A DNA stretch of 64,000 nucleotides. Source: Leptobrachium leishanense (Eukaryota; Chordata; Amphibia; Anura; Megophryidae). Shown in pieces: positions 32,440 through 43,294 of this stretch. Position numbers and translations under genes: made by a program. The notes under the pieces were generated by a model. The model saw nothing but the letters and a program-made list of their open reading frames with translations, was not told the origin of the DNA and did not search any database. Numbering within the stretch: the stretch's first letter is position 1; each line of letters opens with the position of its first letter. The stretch lies in contig CM019067.1 in assembly GCA_009667805.1 (NCBI GenBank), positions 249,213,721 through 249,277,720 on the forward strand, given 5' to 3'.

Positions 32440-32975
32440 GCTTATTTTGTGTTTATTTGAGTGCTTATTTGAGTAACTGTTGCCTTTCTATCATCTCGAA
32501 TCAGTCTGCCCATTTTCCTTTGACCTCAACCAGACATTTTTGTCGACACAACTGCCACTCGCTGGATATTTTCTCTTTTTTCAGACCATTCTCTGTAAAC
32601 CCTAGAGATAACGGTACATACTCGCCACCCAGGACATACTTGAAAACAAGTGAAATCTCAATGTATCCTTCCTGGTAAAATACTTTCTCAAAAAAAACAA
32701 AAAACCCTAGAGATGGTTGTGCGTGAAAATCCCAGTAGATCAGCAGTTTTTGTAATACTCAGACCAGCCCATCTAGCACCAACAACCATGCCACGTTCAA
32801 AGTCACTTAAATCCCCTTTCTACCCAAATCTGATTCTCAGTTTGAACTTCAGCAAGTCGTCGTCACCACTTCTAGATGCCTAAATGCATTGAGTTGCTGC
32901 CACATGATAGGTTGATTAGCAATTTGTGTTAACAAGCAATTGGACAGGTTACCTAATAAAGTGAGTCTACGAGGT
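32440..32975 (-). pseudogene. Tc1-like transposase N-terminal remnant
   Basis: On the - strand, 32830 to about 32700 codes for a helix-turn-helix typical of the Tc1-like transposase DNA-binding domain (KGDLSDFERGMVVGAR; then LSITKTADLLGFSRTTISRV), with an upstream in-frame stop. The flanks, from about 32475 (TGTTGCCTTTCTATCATCTC) to GGTTACCTAATAAAGTG near 32960, read as the rest of the same degenerate element. The catalytic DDE core is not seen. A 92-bp retroposed piece interrupts it at 32610-32701. Identification is by motif likeness. The element is far from functional. Confidence 0.7.
32610..32701 (+). mobile_element. 92-bp retroposed insert with 13-bp TSD
   Basis: Flanked by AAACCCTAGAGAT (32597-32609 and 32702-32714). 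Its 3' end is A-rich (TTTCTCAAAAAAAACAAA). The body matches the reverse of 32060-32120. Long duplication plus A-tail indicate target-primed retroposition. Confidence 0.8.
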
Positions 32976-34170
32976 AGGAACAATTTATTGGCTTGATCAA
33001 CTACACCTGGAAGGAATCTGCAGCAAGATATAAAACTACCCCCCTTTTCTTGGGCTTAAATATCCTACCCTTTCCATAAAATTACAGAGGGAATATACAC
33101 ACGATTGCAGATCGATCCCTGCACTTTATCACAATAGCCTTTGAGTGTATTCCTAATTGCTGCATGTAATTTGTATGGGACTTTGGCACCAGGGGCAGGC
33201 ATTATATATATAAAGCATCATTCCCCTTTACCAAAGAAAAATGAGATCAGAAAACAAATAGGGACTACATTTCTGTTCCATCCTACCCATGGGACATTGT
33301 TTACTAAAACATGAGCAGTAAATGTAGTCCCATTTAAAATCGAAGTCCTTTATAAAATAGAACATACGTTGACATTTTGGTAAATATAACCCAAAGAGTA
33401 TTTCCCATGTTTGCAAACTTGCTAAAATAATTAGTGATACATTTCCCATACAGGGATATTGTTCTCCAAAACCTATTTATCCTGTCATCTGTCATCCTTA
33501 AAAAAAAAACATTTTTAATTTTGAAATAGCTTGGTTTTATTATTTATTTCTCAATATACCCCCGAGCAATAAGAGAAATATAAAATAAAAGAAACAATAT
33601 TGTTTAATTATTTTTTAAATCAGAATAGAAATACAATTATAGCTGGAATAATAATAAAGGGACTGTCTACCTATAAATCAACAAAAGAGTAAAGGCTGTA
33701 TGATATATTGTCTGAAAATACAAACGGGATGAGAAACATGAAACCACATGTGATTTAAAAATGTATGACCAGATTGCGAAGATGAAAGGCAAACTAAATT
33801 TAGCTGTCTCCAATTCTGCAGAGAAAACAATTAAATGGCAAGGTCGCAGGCCACACACTATATTAAAGCCAATGAATCAAACATGCCTCTGGCTGTAAAA
33901 TTAAGATATTCTAATAAGGATTTTACCATATGGTTTTGAATATGAAATTACATAACTCTGTAAACAACCATCTTACTTCAGATTTATTGAACTGTTTACT
34001 TAAAGGGATACTGCAATGTGTGGAGTGTTAGTTTGTAGTATATGTTGCTATTCCAATGCAGTATGCATAAAAACCTCTTTAAATATTAGTATTTTTCCTC
34101 ACATTTACTGGTACCTGCGTTGTAGTATGATGATGAGACCATGAGGCTGGTCACTGTGGAGTGACCTGTC
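32976..34170. other. Unassigned AT-rich DNA
   Basis: No gene, repeat boundary or RNA seen. Reading frames are short and without motif. Confidence 0.4.
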
Positions 34171-35512
34171 ACAGGTGTACAGTATAAGGTCGGAAGAATT
34201 GGATTCCTAAGAACCCAAAAGGAAGGTGGGAACAAATGATTAAAATTCTAAACCTTTATTGGACTTCTAAGAAAAAACGTACACACCCACAAAATGTATA
34301 AAAAACACACAAAAAAGGTCATAGATTAGAGAACATAACTCAAGATCAATGACCAATCACAAAAAGCATCTAATGCAGGGTGAGGTCTCTGTGACAACAA
34401 TTGTATGTCAAAAACTGAGAACCACCACCTGAAAAAAATAATCAGCAAGAGATGCCTAAGGATCCCCTCAGAAAAGTATGCACACGATAGAGTATACTTA
34501 AATGCTTAAAGACATGTGCCACCAAATTGGTTATTGTAGTTAGCATGCACCACTCAAAAGCATCACGATGAGGTGCAAACATAAGTGGTCCATGTCACGG
34601 AATACAACTGGTTAAAAGCGTATTCCTCAGAAAAGTAAAAAAATGTGCATACGTTGGAGTATACTTAAATGCTTAAAGACATATGCCACCAAATTTGTTG
34701 TTGTAATTAGCATGCACCACTCGAAAACGTCACAATGAGGTGCAAACATAAATGGTCCACGTCATGGAATACAGCTGGTAAATATAAAGACAAGGAGTAA
34801 ACCTGGTAGCTACAATTTGCATGCACTGATCGAGAAATCACAATAAAGTGCAAGCAGTAGCAATCTCCCAGCCAAAAGTGTATTCCTCAGCAAGAAAATT
34901 CATTTAATACATACAGGGGATCATGAGATTAAAAATCCATCTCAACATTGAACATGCTACAATGTTGCTGAACGGTTATGGGCAATCAGTCATAGCCCAA
35001 ACAGATTGTGCTGTAATAGTATTGTTCTCTATAAAATATAGATGCGTCCAGCTCAGGCATGCAATGAGAGGAAAACCTTAAATGGGTTAATAGAGGACAA
35101 TACAGTACAATGTCCTTGTTACATCATCACTGTACCAAACATGACCATGTAAAATGTAAAAATAAAATTAAGCGCCTATCACATTATCTGTGGTAAAGTT
35201 ACTGATGTAGTTATATAAGTATTATGAAACAATTAACATTCTTGGTATTACCCATTATCATTTTCCACATATAAATTTAAAACCGTCCAATAGCTTATTT
35301 AAAATGATCTAGGTACATATATGTAGCAGACTAATTTGAATAAAAGTATGGCTGTTCACAATGTTGAATGAAAAACCTAAATACATAATTCAGGGATAAA
35401 AAAGCTGAAGTTGTTATTGATAAAAAAAATAGTGAGATTTTAAAGGTTCCAGAAACTGGTTAAAATATATATTTTTAAAAAATTAACATACTTCATGAAA
35501 GTATTAAAAATG
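34171..35512. repeat. Retroelement-like region with 167-bp tandem units
   Basis: Two units about 167 bp apart share GCTTAAAGACAT(A/G)TGCCACC (34503 and 34670), GCATGCACCACTC and GGTGCAAACATAA. A third, decayed unit follows to about 34890. The reverse strand has AATAAAGGTTTAG near 34245, a possible polyadenylation signal. A retroelement tail with tandem termini is possible, but no coding motif confirms it. 34890-35512 shows nothing further. Confidence 0.5.
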
Positions 35513-35520
35513 TGTCATAT

Positions 35521-36580
35521 TAGATATGTGCACAAAGAAATAATTTGTTTACAGGGATATTCAGAGAACAGTCACCGCACGTTTGGTGATTTTTTGTTCC
35601 CCGCAGTTCGGGGTGTCTCGGCGATTCCTAGTTCGCCGACCCTATAATGTACAGTATTCAGCAAGCACCGCAGGCCCCCGTAGTGCTGGGAATATTTGCC
35701 CCAAACCCGCAGAACACTCGCCGAACACTCACCGAAAACTCACAGAAATCGCCGCAGAAACCAAGCCGAACACGCTGGAAAAATCTGAGCAGCCGCCGAT
35801 AACAGTGCAGAGCAGTTGCCAGAAAAAGCCGACACACAGACGAATGGGGTGAAAAAACCCCAAAACAGTTCGTGAAACGCTGTTTGCAAAAAAACTACTG
35901 AATGAAAATGTCTGGAATTTACATATAAGATCCAATGAATGATAATAAAAAGGTATGCTACAGCAAAAAGAAAAAACGATTTAAAAAAAACAGAAAACAA
36001 ATTCCCAAAAATGCCTAAAAGATTCAAAAAAATCTAGGAATAAAGAGACTTTTTACTGCAGAATAAAACAATAACCAGTTTTGTTAGTTATTGAATTAAA
36101 ACTGGAATATTTTTAACATTGAAGCCTATGGGATTCACCTGAATAATCCTGCTGAATGAAACCACCGAACAGCAGGGCACTTCGGAAACTTTTCACTGCT
36201 GTTCGGTGGTCTCTGAATAGAAGAAGCATTGCTGGGGATTTCACTGCCCTCGAGCAGGCAATTTGCCAACATTTGGCGAACTGCCTGCTCTCAGAATAGT
36301 CGAATGGCCAGGAGATGTAACCGTACACTGAATTTCAGTGTCTGGTTACATTTCGGGGCCAGATTGACTCTCTTTGAATAACCCTGTTTGTTTCGGATCG
36401 ATTCATAACGTTTTTCAATTTGTTTCGGTGCGTTTGTTATGTTTGATTACGTGATTCGTATTTCGGATCGATTCGTTCAGATGATCCATTCGCTATTTCG
36501 TTTTTATTAGTAATTCGTATTTCGGATCGGCAATTATTGTCCGAATTTTGATTCAGAACGAAACAAAAAGCACATCTCTA
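35521..36580. mobile_element. hAT-type element carrying an M1 MITE
   Basis: Ends TAGATATGTGCACAAAG and, inverted, TAGAGATGTGC, the same type as 5195-5812. Flanks TGTCATAT (35513-35520) and TATCATAT (36581-36588) match at 7 of 8 positions. Most of the interior is an M1 MITE; the remaining part is the CGAAT/ATTCG-rich sequence of this hAT family. Confidence 0.75.
35552..36386 (-). mobile_element. M1 MITE, copy 3
   Basis: CAGGGATATTCAGAGAA at the left, CTCTTTGAATAACCCTG at the right. It contains the shared GAATAAAGAGACTTTTTACT segment and the AACCGTACACTG hairpin. It sits 31 bp inside the hAT end, so it inserted into that element. Confidence 0.75.
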
Positions 36581-36721
36581 TATCATATTGTGCATTGATC
36601 TTTAATGGGGAACCTTTTGATAAATGTCATACCAGCATGATAAATGTGCCCTATTTCCCAAGCACCTCTCTTGGGCAAGGTCTAGTTTGCTGTAGGTAAT
36701 GTGTATTTATAGATGTGTACT

Positions 36722-36745
36722 GTATATATATATATATATATATAT
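36722..36745. repeat. (TA)n microsatellite
   Basis: Uninterrupted TA dinucleotides just before the direct-repeat cluster. Confidence 0.9.
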
Positions 36746-36757
36746 GGAGCAAATAAG

Positions 36758-37577
36758 CAACCAAAGCCGGGTTATATCCTAGCATTATTTCTTTGGTCAA
36801 CCTAGTGAACTCATTAATAAAACTTAACAAAGAAAAAAATGTCATCTGCGCTAATTCCCATTATACCGTGTGAAACTAAACACAATTAGAGGTTTGGTTT
36901 CTTATCAATGGCCATTATAAGATTAAGCTCCCCCGCCAAACGTCAAGGCACCTCTATGAGGGCGAGTCCTATCCAAAATTGAAACCACAGGCTGCTACAT
37001 AGCAAGCCAAACCTGCTCATCCTGCTTGTCAAATATGAGGTAGACTGGTGGGCCTTTATTTATACTTCCCCAGAAACAAAATCCACTTTGGGATCGAAAA
37101 CAAAGACACGGAGCGGAACCTTACTGCAGGGATGACCTGGCTGGAAGAACATCGAAACATATAGTTCAGGAGGGGTGGGGTCGCGCCTATTCCCCGATGG
37201 GGCGGCTGCAACCACCAAATGCATCCAGCCCAACAACAGGTGTAAAACATAACAAAGGAAAAAATGTCATCTGCGCTAATTCCCATTATACCGACACAAT
37301 TAGAGGTTTGGTTTCTTATCAACGGCCATTATAAGATTAAGCTCGCCCGCCAAACGTCAAGGCACCTCTATGAGGGCGAGTCCTATCCAAAATTGAAACT
37401 ACAGGCTGCTACATAGCAAACCATACCTGCTCATGCTGCTTGTCAAACATGAGGTAGACTGGTGGGCCTTTATTTATGCTCCCCCAGAAACAAAATCCAC
37501 TTTGGGATCGAAAGAAACCAAAGCCGGGTTATATCCTAGCATTATTTCTTTGGTCAACCTAGTGAACTCATTAATAA
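36758..37577. repeat. Direct-repeat cluster in order P-Q-R-Q-P
   Basis: P (about 63 bp, CCAAAGCCGGGTTATATCCT) occurs at 36758-36820 and 37515-37577. Q (about 265 bp, starting AACAAAG, with GTCATCTGCGCTAATTCCC) occurs at 36826-37099 and 37251-37513. All are in the same orientation. R (37100-37250) is unique. Such partial tandem copies occur in Penelope-like elements, but no protein supports that here. Confidence 0.75.
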
Positions 37578-37723
37578 GACTATTTGAAAATATAATGTTT
37601 ATGTTAATGTTTTAATATTTTTAAGTGTTCAGCAAAAATAACTCGATATTTTTTGTGATAATCAAGAGAATCAGCTTTTTTCAGATAATATTAGATTTAT
37701 TTTGATAAATGGATGAATGGTTA

Positions 37724-39072
37724 TGTAAGGACAGAGGCTTTGACCCCTGTATGGTGTTGGGTGTATGGAACCCAATGGCAAGCCGAAGGAGGAGACCAGA
37801 AGAAATATGATTGGTTAAACTTTACTGAAGGCAACAAAATATAAGTCCAGAATAAAGCAATGTAAAGTTTCTTTTGACAGAAATAAAAGTCCAGAACGAA
37901 GAGTTGTAAGGCTAAATAAGTACGGTTGTAATCTTGGAAGTAGTCCAGGAATAGAGGTATGCCGAGAGGTGGAACTGGTACTGCAATGGCAATCTTGAAT
38001 ATGGAAGCGGAATGGAGCTGTACCGTGATGGCAGGAACAGAAGTGGAGCTGTATCGTGGCAACAGAAGCGGAGCTGTATCGTGACAACAGGAGCGGAAGC
38101 AGAGCTGTACCGTGGCAACAGGAGCGGAGCTGTACTGTGGCAGCGGGAACCGGAGTGGAGCTGTACTGTGGCAACAGAAACCGGAGCGGAGTTGTACTGT
38201 GGCAACAGGAACCGGAGCGGCGTTGTACTGTGGCAACAGGAACCGGAGCGGCGTTGTACCGTGGCAACAGGAAGCAGAGTGGCGTAGTACCGTGGCAACA
38301 GGAAGCAGAACGGCGTTGTACCGTGGCAACAGGAACCAGAGCGGCGTTGTACCGTGGCAACAGGAACCAGAGCGGCGTTGTACCGTGGCAACAGGAACCA
38401 GAGCGGCGTTGTACCGTGGCAACAGGAACCAGAGCAGCGTTGTACCGTGGCAACAGGAACCGGAGTTGTACCGTGGCAACAGGAACCGGAGTGGCGTTGT
38501 ACCATGGCAACAGGAACCAGAGCGGCGTTGTACCGTGGCAACAGGAACCAGAGCAGCGTTGTACCGTGGCAACAGGAACCAGAGCAGCGTTGTACCGTAT
38601 CGGCAGCAGGAACGGAAGTCAGAATCCTTTTAGAGGAACACGAAGGGGAACCACTGGGTAACGTGGTATAACCACAGTATAACCTGGTTAGTGAGATGGA
38701 GAAGGCGGCAGGTTTAAATAGGGTTCAAGGAATCATACGAACACCGTTCACCTGGAACTCGCAGGTGGAATGAGGATACCTGAGTGCTATGTAAATTAAT
38801 TGGTGGTATACGAGGATCTCCAGTGCAGGTGGGGTGCAGTACCTTAACTTGACCAGAGTACCTAGGTCTTCATACTCTAGGATGGGCGATCGCGCATGCG
38901 CGCCTGCCTTCTGCTCAGACGGATCGCGGAGGCGGCGTGGGACACATCCTGGCTCTCCTCCCTCGAGCTGCAGGCCGGAACCAGGGAGCGACGCGCGACG
39001 AGGGACCTCAGGTGAGTTTGTCAGGCGTCCCAACATGGCGGCCGCGGTCCGACCGCGGCGCGGGGCATTACA
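37724..39072. mobile_element. Solo LTR, 1349 bp, with a minisatellite
   Basis: Starts TGTAAGGACAG and ends GGGCATTACA, flanked by GGTTA on both sides (37719-37723 and 39073-39077). TGTAA...TTACA ends and a 5-bp duplication define an LTR, and no internal coding region remains. The right third is CpG-rich (GGCGATCGCGCATGCGCG near 38884). AATAAAGC at 37852 is a possible polyadenylation signal on the + strand. Orientation is not settled. Confidence 0.85.
38040..38598. repeat. 31-bp minisatellite in the solo LTR
   Basis: About 18 units of GCGGCGTTGTACCGTGGCAA + CAGGAACCAGA. The period of 31 reads through all three frames in turn, so each frame stays open on both strands. The long frames across it (for example 37721-38572) are repeat artefacts. 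Left units are more divergent than right ones. Confidence 0.92.
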
Positions 39073-39106
39073 GGTTATTTCCTTCACATCCAAAAACAAC
39101 ACATAA

Positions 39107-39700
39107 GGAGTTATTCAAAGAGAGCCAAATTGCTCACCGATTGCACTGAACAGTGAATTCCACCGTACGGTGCAATTTCATGGCAATTCGGGTATTCAAA
39201 AAGCTGGAAATTCACCAAATATTGGCGAATTGCCAGCAAAATACGGTGCAATTCGATAGCAGAAATTCCCCATAGAGAAGTAATGGTTCATCTAGTCAGA
39301 GAACGCTAAACAGCAATGAAAAGTTGGCAAAATGCCCAGATTTTTGGTGCCTTCGTTCGACAGGTTTAAACAAGAGAATCCCATAGGTTTCAATGTAAAA
39401 AAAAATCCCCATTTTTATTCAACCGTTTATTGTTTTCATTTGCAGCAAAAAATCTCTTTATTAGTTTAGTTTTTAGAATGTTTTAGGCATTTTTCGGGAT
39501 TTTTTTGACAAAATTTTTGATTCAGATTTTTTTAAAATGTTTTTTTCTGTGTCAGACCTTTTTATTGTTTTTCATAGGACATTATATATTATTTTCATTT
39601 TAAAACACCATTTAAAAATAGTGTTTTTTTGTTTGTTTTTTTAACCCTGTTTGGCAGCTGGTTGGCTTTTTTCGGTGGCTGATCGGAGGCATATCATTGT
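39107..39700 (+). mobile_element. M1-related MITE, partial
   Basis: Begins GAGTTATTCAAAGAGAGCC and contains the CCATAGGTTTCAATGTAAAA and TCTCTTTATTAGT segments that mark M1, with different hairpins (ACCGTACGGTGCAATTTC). The right terminus is not identifiable. The same subtype occurs at 42937-45310. Confidence 0.6.
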
Positions 39701-39794
39701 CTTATTCGTATAAGGTTCTAGCTACTAAAGCTATTCAAGTGTTTTACAAAATCCAGATTATTTTTTTGGCCGACTGCCTTGTTCTTTATACTAT

Positions 39795-40678
39795 CAGCGT
39801 TATTCAAAGAGCTCCGAATTGCTGGCGAAAGGTAACCGAACGCTGAAATTCAGTGTTCGGTTACCTTTCCTGGCCATTTGGCTATTCAGAGAGCAGGCAG
39901 TTCGCCAAATGTTGGCAAATTGCCTGCACATACGGTGCCTGTTCGAGAGCAGTGAAATCCCCATAGAGAAGCACTGCTTCGGCTATTCAGAGAACAAAAA
40001 ACAGCAGTGAAAGGTTGCCGAATTGCCCTGCTGTTCGGTGGTTTTATTCAACAGGTTTATTCAAGAGAATCCCATAGGCTTCAATTTTAAAAATATTCTT
40101 GTTTTAATTCAATATCTAATAAACCGTTTATTATAATATTCTGCAGTAAAAAGTCTCTTTACTTTTAGATTTTGTAGGACCTTTTAGCCATTTTTGGGGA
40201 AAAAATTCAGTTTTTTTTTTTTTAAATCTTTTTTTCTGTAACAGCCCTTTTTATTATCATTCATAGGATCTTATATGTAAATTTCAGACATTTTCGTTCA
40301 GTAGTTTCTTTGCAGACAGCGTTTCACTTTTCAAACATTCAAGCGTATTGTTTTTTTTTTGTTCTCTCCATTGGTCTGCAGTGTCGGGTTTTTCCGGCGG
40401 CTGCTCTGCGCTGTGATCGGTGGCTGCTTGGGTTTCTCTGGCGTGTTCGGCTGGGGTTAATCCAGATGTTTTTGGGGGTTTCGGTGTGCGTTCGCCGGGT
40501 TTTGCGTTGAGTGTTCGTCGGGTTTGCGGCGGCTTTTCCATGCACTACGACGGCCCTGTGGTGCTTGCTGAAAACACCGCAGGGTCGCCGAAATGGGATC
40601 GCCAAATCGCACCGAATTGAAGAGAACGAAAAGTCACCGAAAGTGCGGTGACTTTTCGATTCTCTTTGAATAACCCTG
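39795..40678 (+). mobile_element. M1 MITE, copy 4
   Basis: CAGCGTTATTCAAAGAGC at the left, CTCTTTGAATAACCCTG at the right; TAT on both flanks. Hairpins GGTAACCGAACGC / GTTCGGTTACC near 39832-39868 and TCACCGAAAGTGCGGTGA near 40634. Confidence 0.78.
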
Positions 40679-40681
40679 TAT

Positions 40682-41980
40682 ATATTTTATGTGGTATTGT
40701 CGTAAGTCTGCAGGAAAGTCATCCTGATTATAAATTCAGTAGGTTGCCCTTAAGACATTTATTTCACATGAGGCTACACTCTGACCATTAATAGTGTTTA
40801 TGCAGTGTATTATCACTTAAAATTTGATATTTTAATGGCCTTTCTGTATTGTAGTGTATGTATTTTCTTTAATGGTCATTGAAGCCTACTAATCATTGCT
40901 TTTTAATCGATTACAGAGACTGAATATGAGATATGATGTGTTTTCCATAGTGGAGTGTTTAAAGGTCGATATGAAGATAAATATACCCAGAGTAGAGAAG
41001 CAGTAAGTGTGAGAAAAGATTACAACACATCAAAAGATAGGAGACCATGGACACAGCAGATAAATTAAACGAACATAATGTTAAAAGTAAGGTCAAGCAG
41101 ACGTCATATAACAGAGAAAATGTACTTGAAATGAAAAGATGAGTAATAGCAGCACAGCTAGGGAAGAGACTGGAAAAAACGAACCTCAGAAAGTTATAAT
41201 AAATGAAGCATAACTGAATTGTATCTAAAAGACAGGTTTAATAGAACCAATAGTTCTGATCTATAACATAATGATACTATCGATTGCTCATCACAGATAA
41301 TGTCACAATTCTTTGTTGGATTTTTTCCCACACTGGAGTTGTGTAATGTCATCGGTGTTCACAGAAAGATATATAAACCTTGTATGAAGTGTCCCTATGC
41401 CTACATTAGTGTTGTAAATGTTAGCGGTCCTGATCATATCCCCGCTGCCCAAATAACGTGGCTCTAATCTCTCAAAAGGTGTCCATGCCACTGCCACTCC
41501 TAATGGTGCCAGGTTGCTTCTGGTCCTTTCAATGTTCATTCTCTCAGCTTGTCAGATGCTGGTTGCTCTTTATAGGCGTTTTCTATTTTGAACCTCGTGC
41601 ATCATTCTGCCACTCCTCCCTCTGGCTGGATGTACACCTATGCCACCACCTGCCTTCAGGGTTTTTATGTCCAGTCTGTTGCCATGGCTGGTTGCCACAT
41701 CAAGGACTTTGTTAAGCCTAGAATTGCTGTGTGTGATTTTTTTTTGTGATTCATGAGCTTGGCTTTGTTTTGATCCCACTACTCTCTCTTCTCCTGATCT
41801 TGGCTTTGTATTTGACCTCGCTGCTCTTGCTCCTCCTGACTTTGGTTTTGCAAATGCGATAACCTTACTCTCTAAACTCCTGGATCTCTGACTCTGCTTA
41901 GATTAGATTTCTATCCAGCATAAGGACTGGTTCCTTGGCTGCTCCTTATGCTTTGCCCTCAGGGACCTTTACCTAAAACC
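40682..41980. other. Unassigned DNA, LTR-like in its second half
   Basis: 40682-41290 shows nothing recognisable. 41450-41960 has repeated CTCCTGA(T/C)(C/T)TTGG phrases (41792, 41834) in the style of gypsy LTR interiors, but no paired ends or duplication were found. No gene. Confidence 0.3.
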
Positions 41981-41983
41981 CTA

Positions 41984-42896
41984 AGGGGGTTATTCAGATA
42001 GAGACGATCTGGCCCCGAAATGTAACCGGACACTGAAATCCAGTGTATAGTGCCATTTCGGGGCCATTCAGCTATTCAGAGAGCAGGCAATTCGCCAAAT
42101 TTTGGCGAATTGCCTGCACGTAAGGTGCCTGATCGAGGGCAGTGAAAACCCCCATAGAGAAGCAATGCTTCGTCTATTCAGAGAACACCAAACAGCTGAG
42201 AAATGTCAGTGAAGTGCCCTGCTGTTCGGGGGTTTCATTCGTCAGGTTTATTCAGGCGAATCCCATAGGCTTCGATGTTAAAAATATTCCAGTTTTAATT
42301 CAGTATCTAATAAACCATTTATCATTTAATCCTGCAGTAAAAAGTCTCTTTATTTTTAGATTTCTTAGGATCTTTTAGGCATTTTTTGGGATTTGTTTGT
42401 CAATTTCTGTTCAGTTTTTTCTTTTTAAATCGTCTTTTCATTTTTCTGTAACAGACATTTTTATTATCATTTATTGGATCTTATATGTAAATACCAGACA
42501 TGTTCGTTCAGTAGTTTTTTTGCAAAGAGCATTTCAAATTTCAAACTTTTAAGCAAACTGTTTTTTTTTCACCCCGTTCGTCTGTGTGTCGGCTTATTTT
42601 CCGGCAGCTGCTCTACACTGTGATCGGCGGCTGCTCAGATTTTTCCGGCATGTTCGGATTGTTTTTTGCAACGATTTCTGTGAGTTTTAGGTGAGTGTTC
42701 GGTGAGTATTCGGTGCGTGTTCGGCGAGTGTTCTGCGGGTTTACGGCGAGTTTTCCCTGCACTACAGGGGCCTTGCGGTGCTTGCTGACTACACCGCAGG
42801 GTCGGTGAACTAAGAATAGCCGAATCGCCCTGAAGTGCGGGGAACGAAAAGTCACCGAGCGTGCGGTGTCTTTTCGGATCTCTCTGAATAGCCCTG
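41984..42896 (+). mobile_element. M1 MITE, copy 5
   Basis: GGGGGTTATTCAGATAGAG at the left, TCTCTGAATAGCCCTG at the right. Shared AGTAAAAAGTCTCTTTATTT segment at about 42337. Ends are more decayed than in copies 1-4. Confidence 0.7.
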
Positions 42897-43294
42897 TGAG
42901 AGTAATGATTACATATCAGAACTCAATTTGAAGTAGTTATTAACATAAAAGGTCATTCATATAAGGTCATTCACATAAGCGCCAAACTTGACACCAAACT
43001 GTGAATTTTACCGTACGGTGCAATTTTGTGGCAATTCAGAAAGTTGTGAATTCGCAAACTTTTTTGCGAATTGCCAGCGAAATACGGTGCAGTTCACCTC
43101 AGAACGCCGCACTTTGGCGAGGTTTGGCACCAGTGAATTTGTCCCATAGAAAAGTTATGGTTAATCTATTCAGAGAACGCCGAACTGCACCAAAATGTTG
43201 GTGAAATGCCCAGATATTCAGTGGTTTAGTTCAACAGGTTTAAACAAGCGAATTCCATAGGATTCAATGTAAAAAATGTTTTGCATTTTTACAA

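Noticed and set aside
37721..38661. Overlapping frames of 170-280 codons on both strands
   Set aside because: The 31-bp repeat keeps all frames open. The segment is inside a solo LTR.
41299..41983. A second candidate LTR starting TGTCACAATTC
   Set aside because: No matching end and no 5-bp duplication of GATAA could be found. Kept only as LTR-like sequence.
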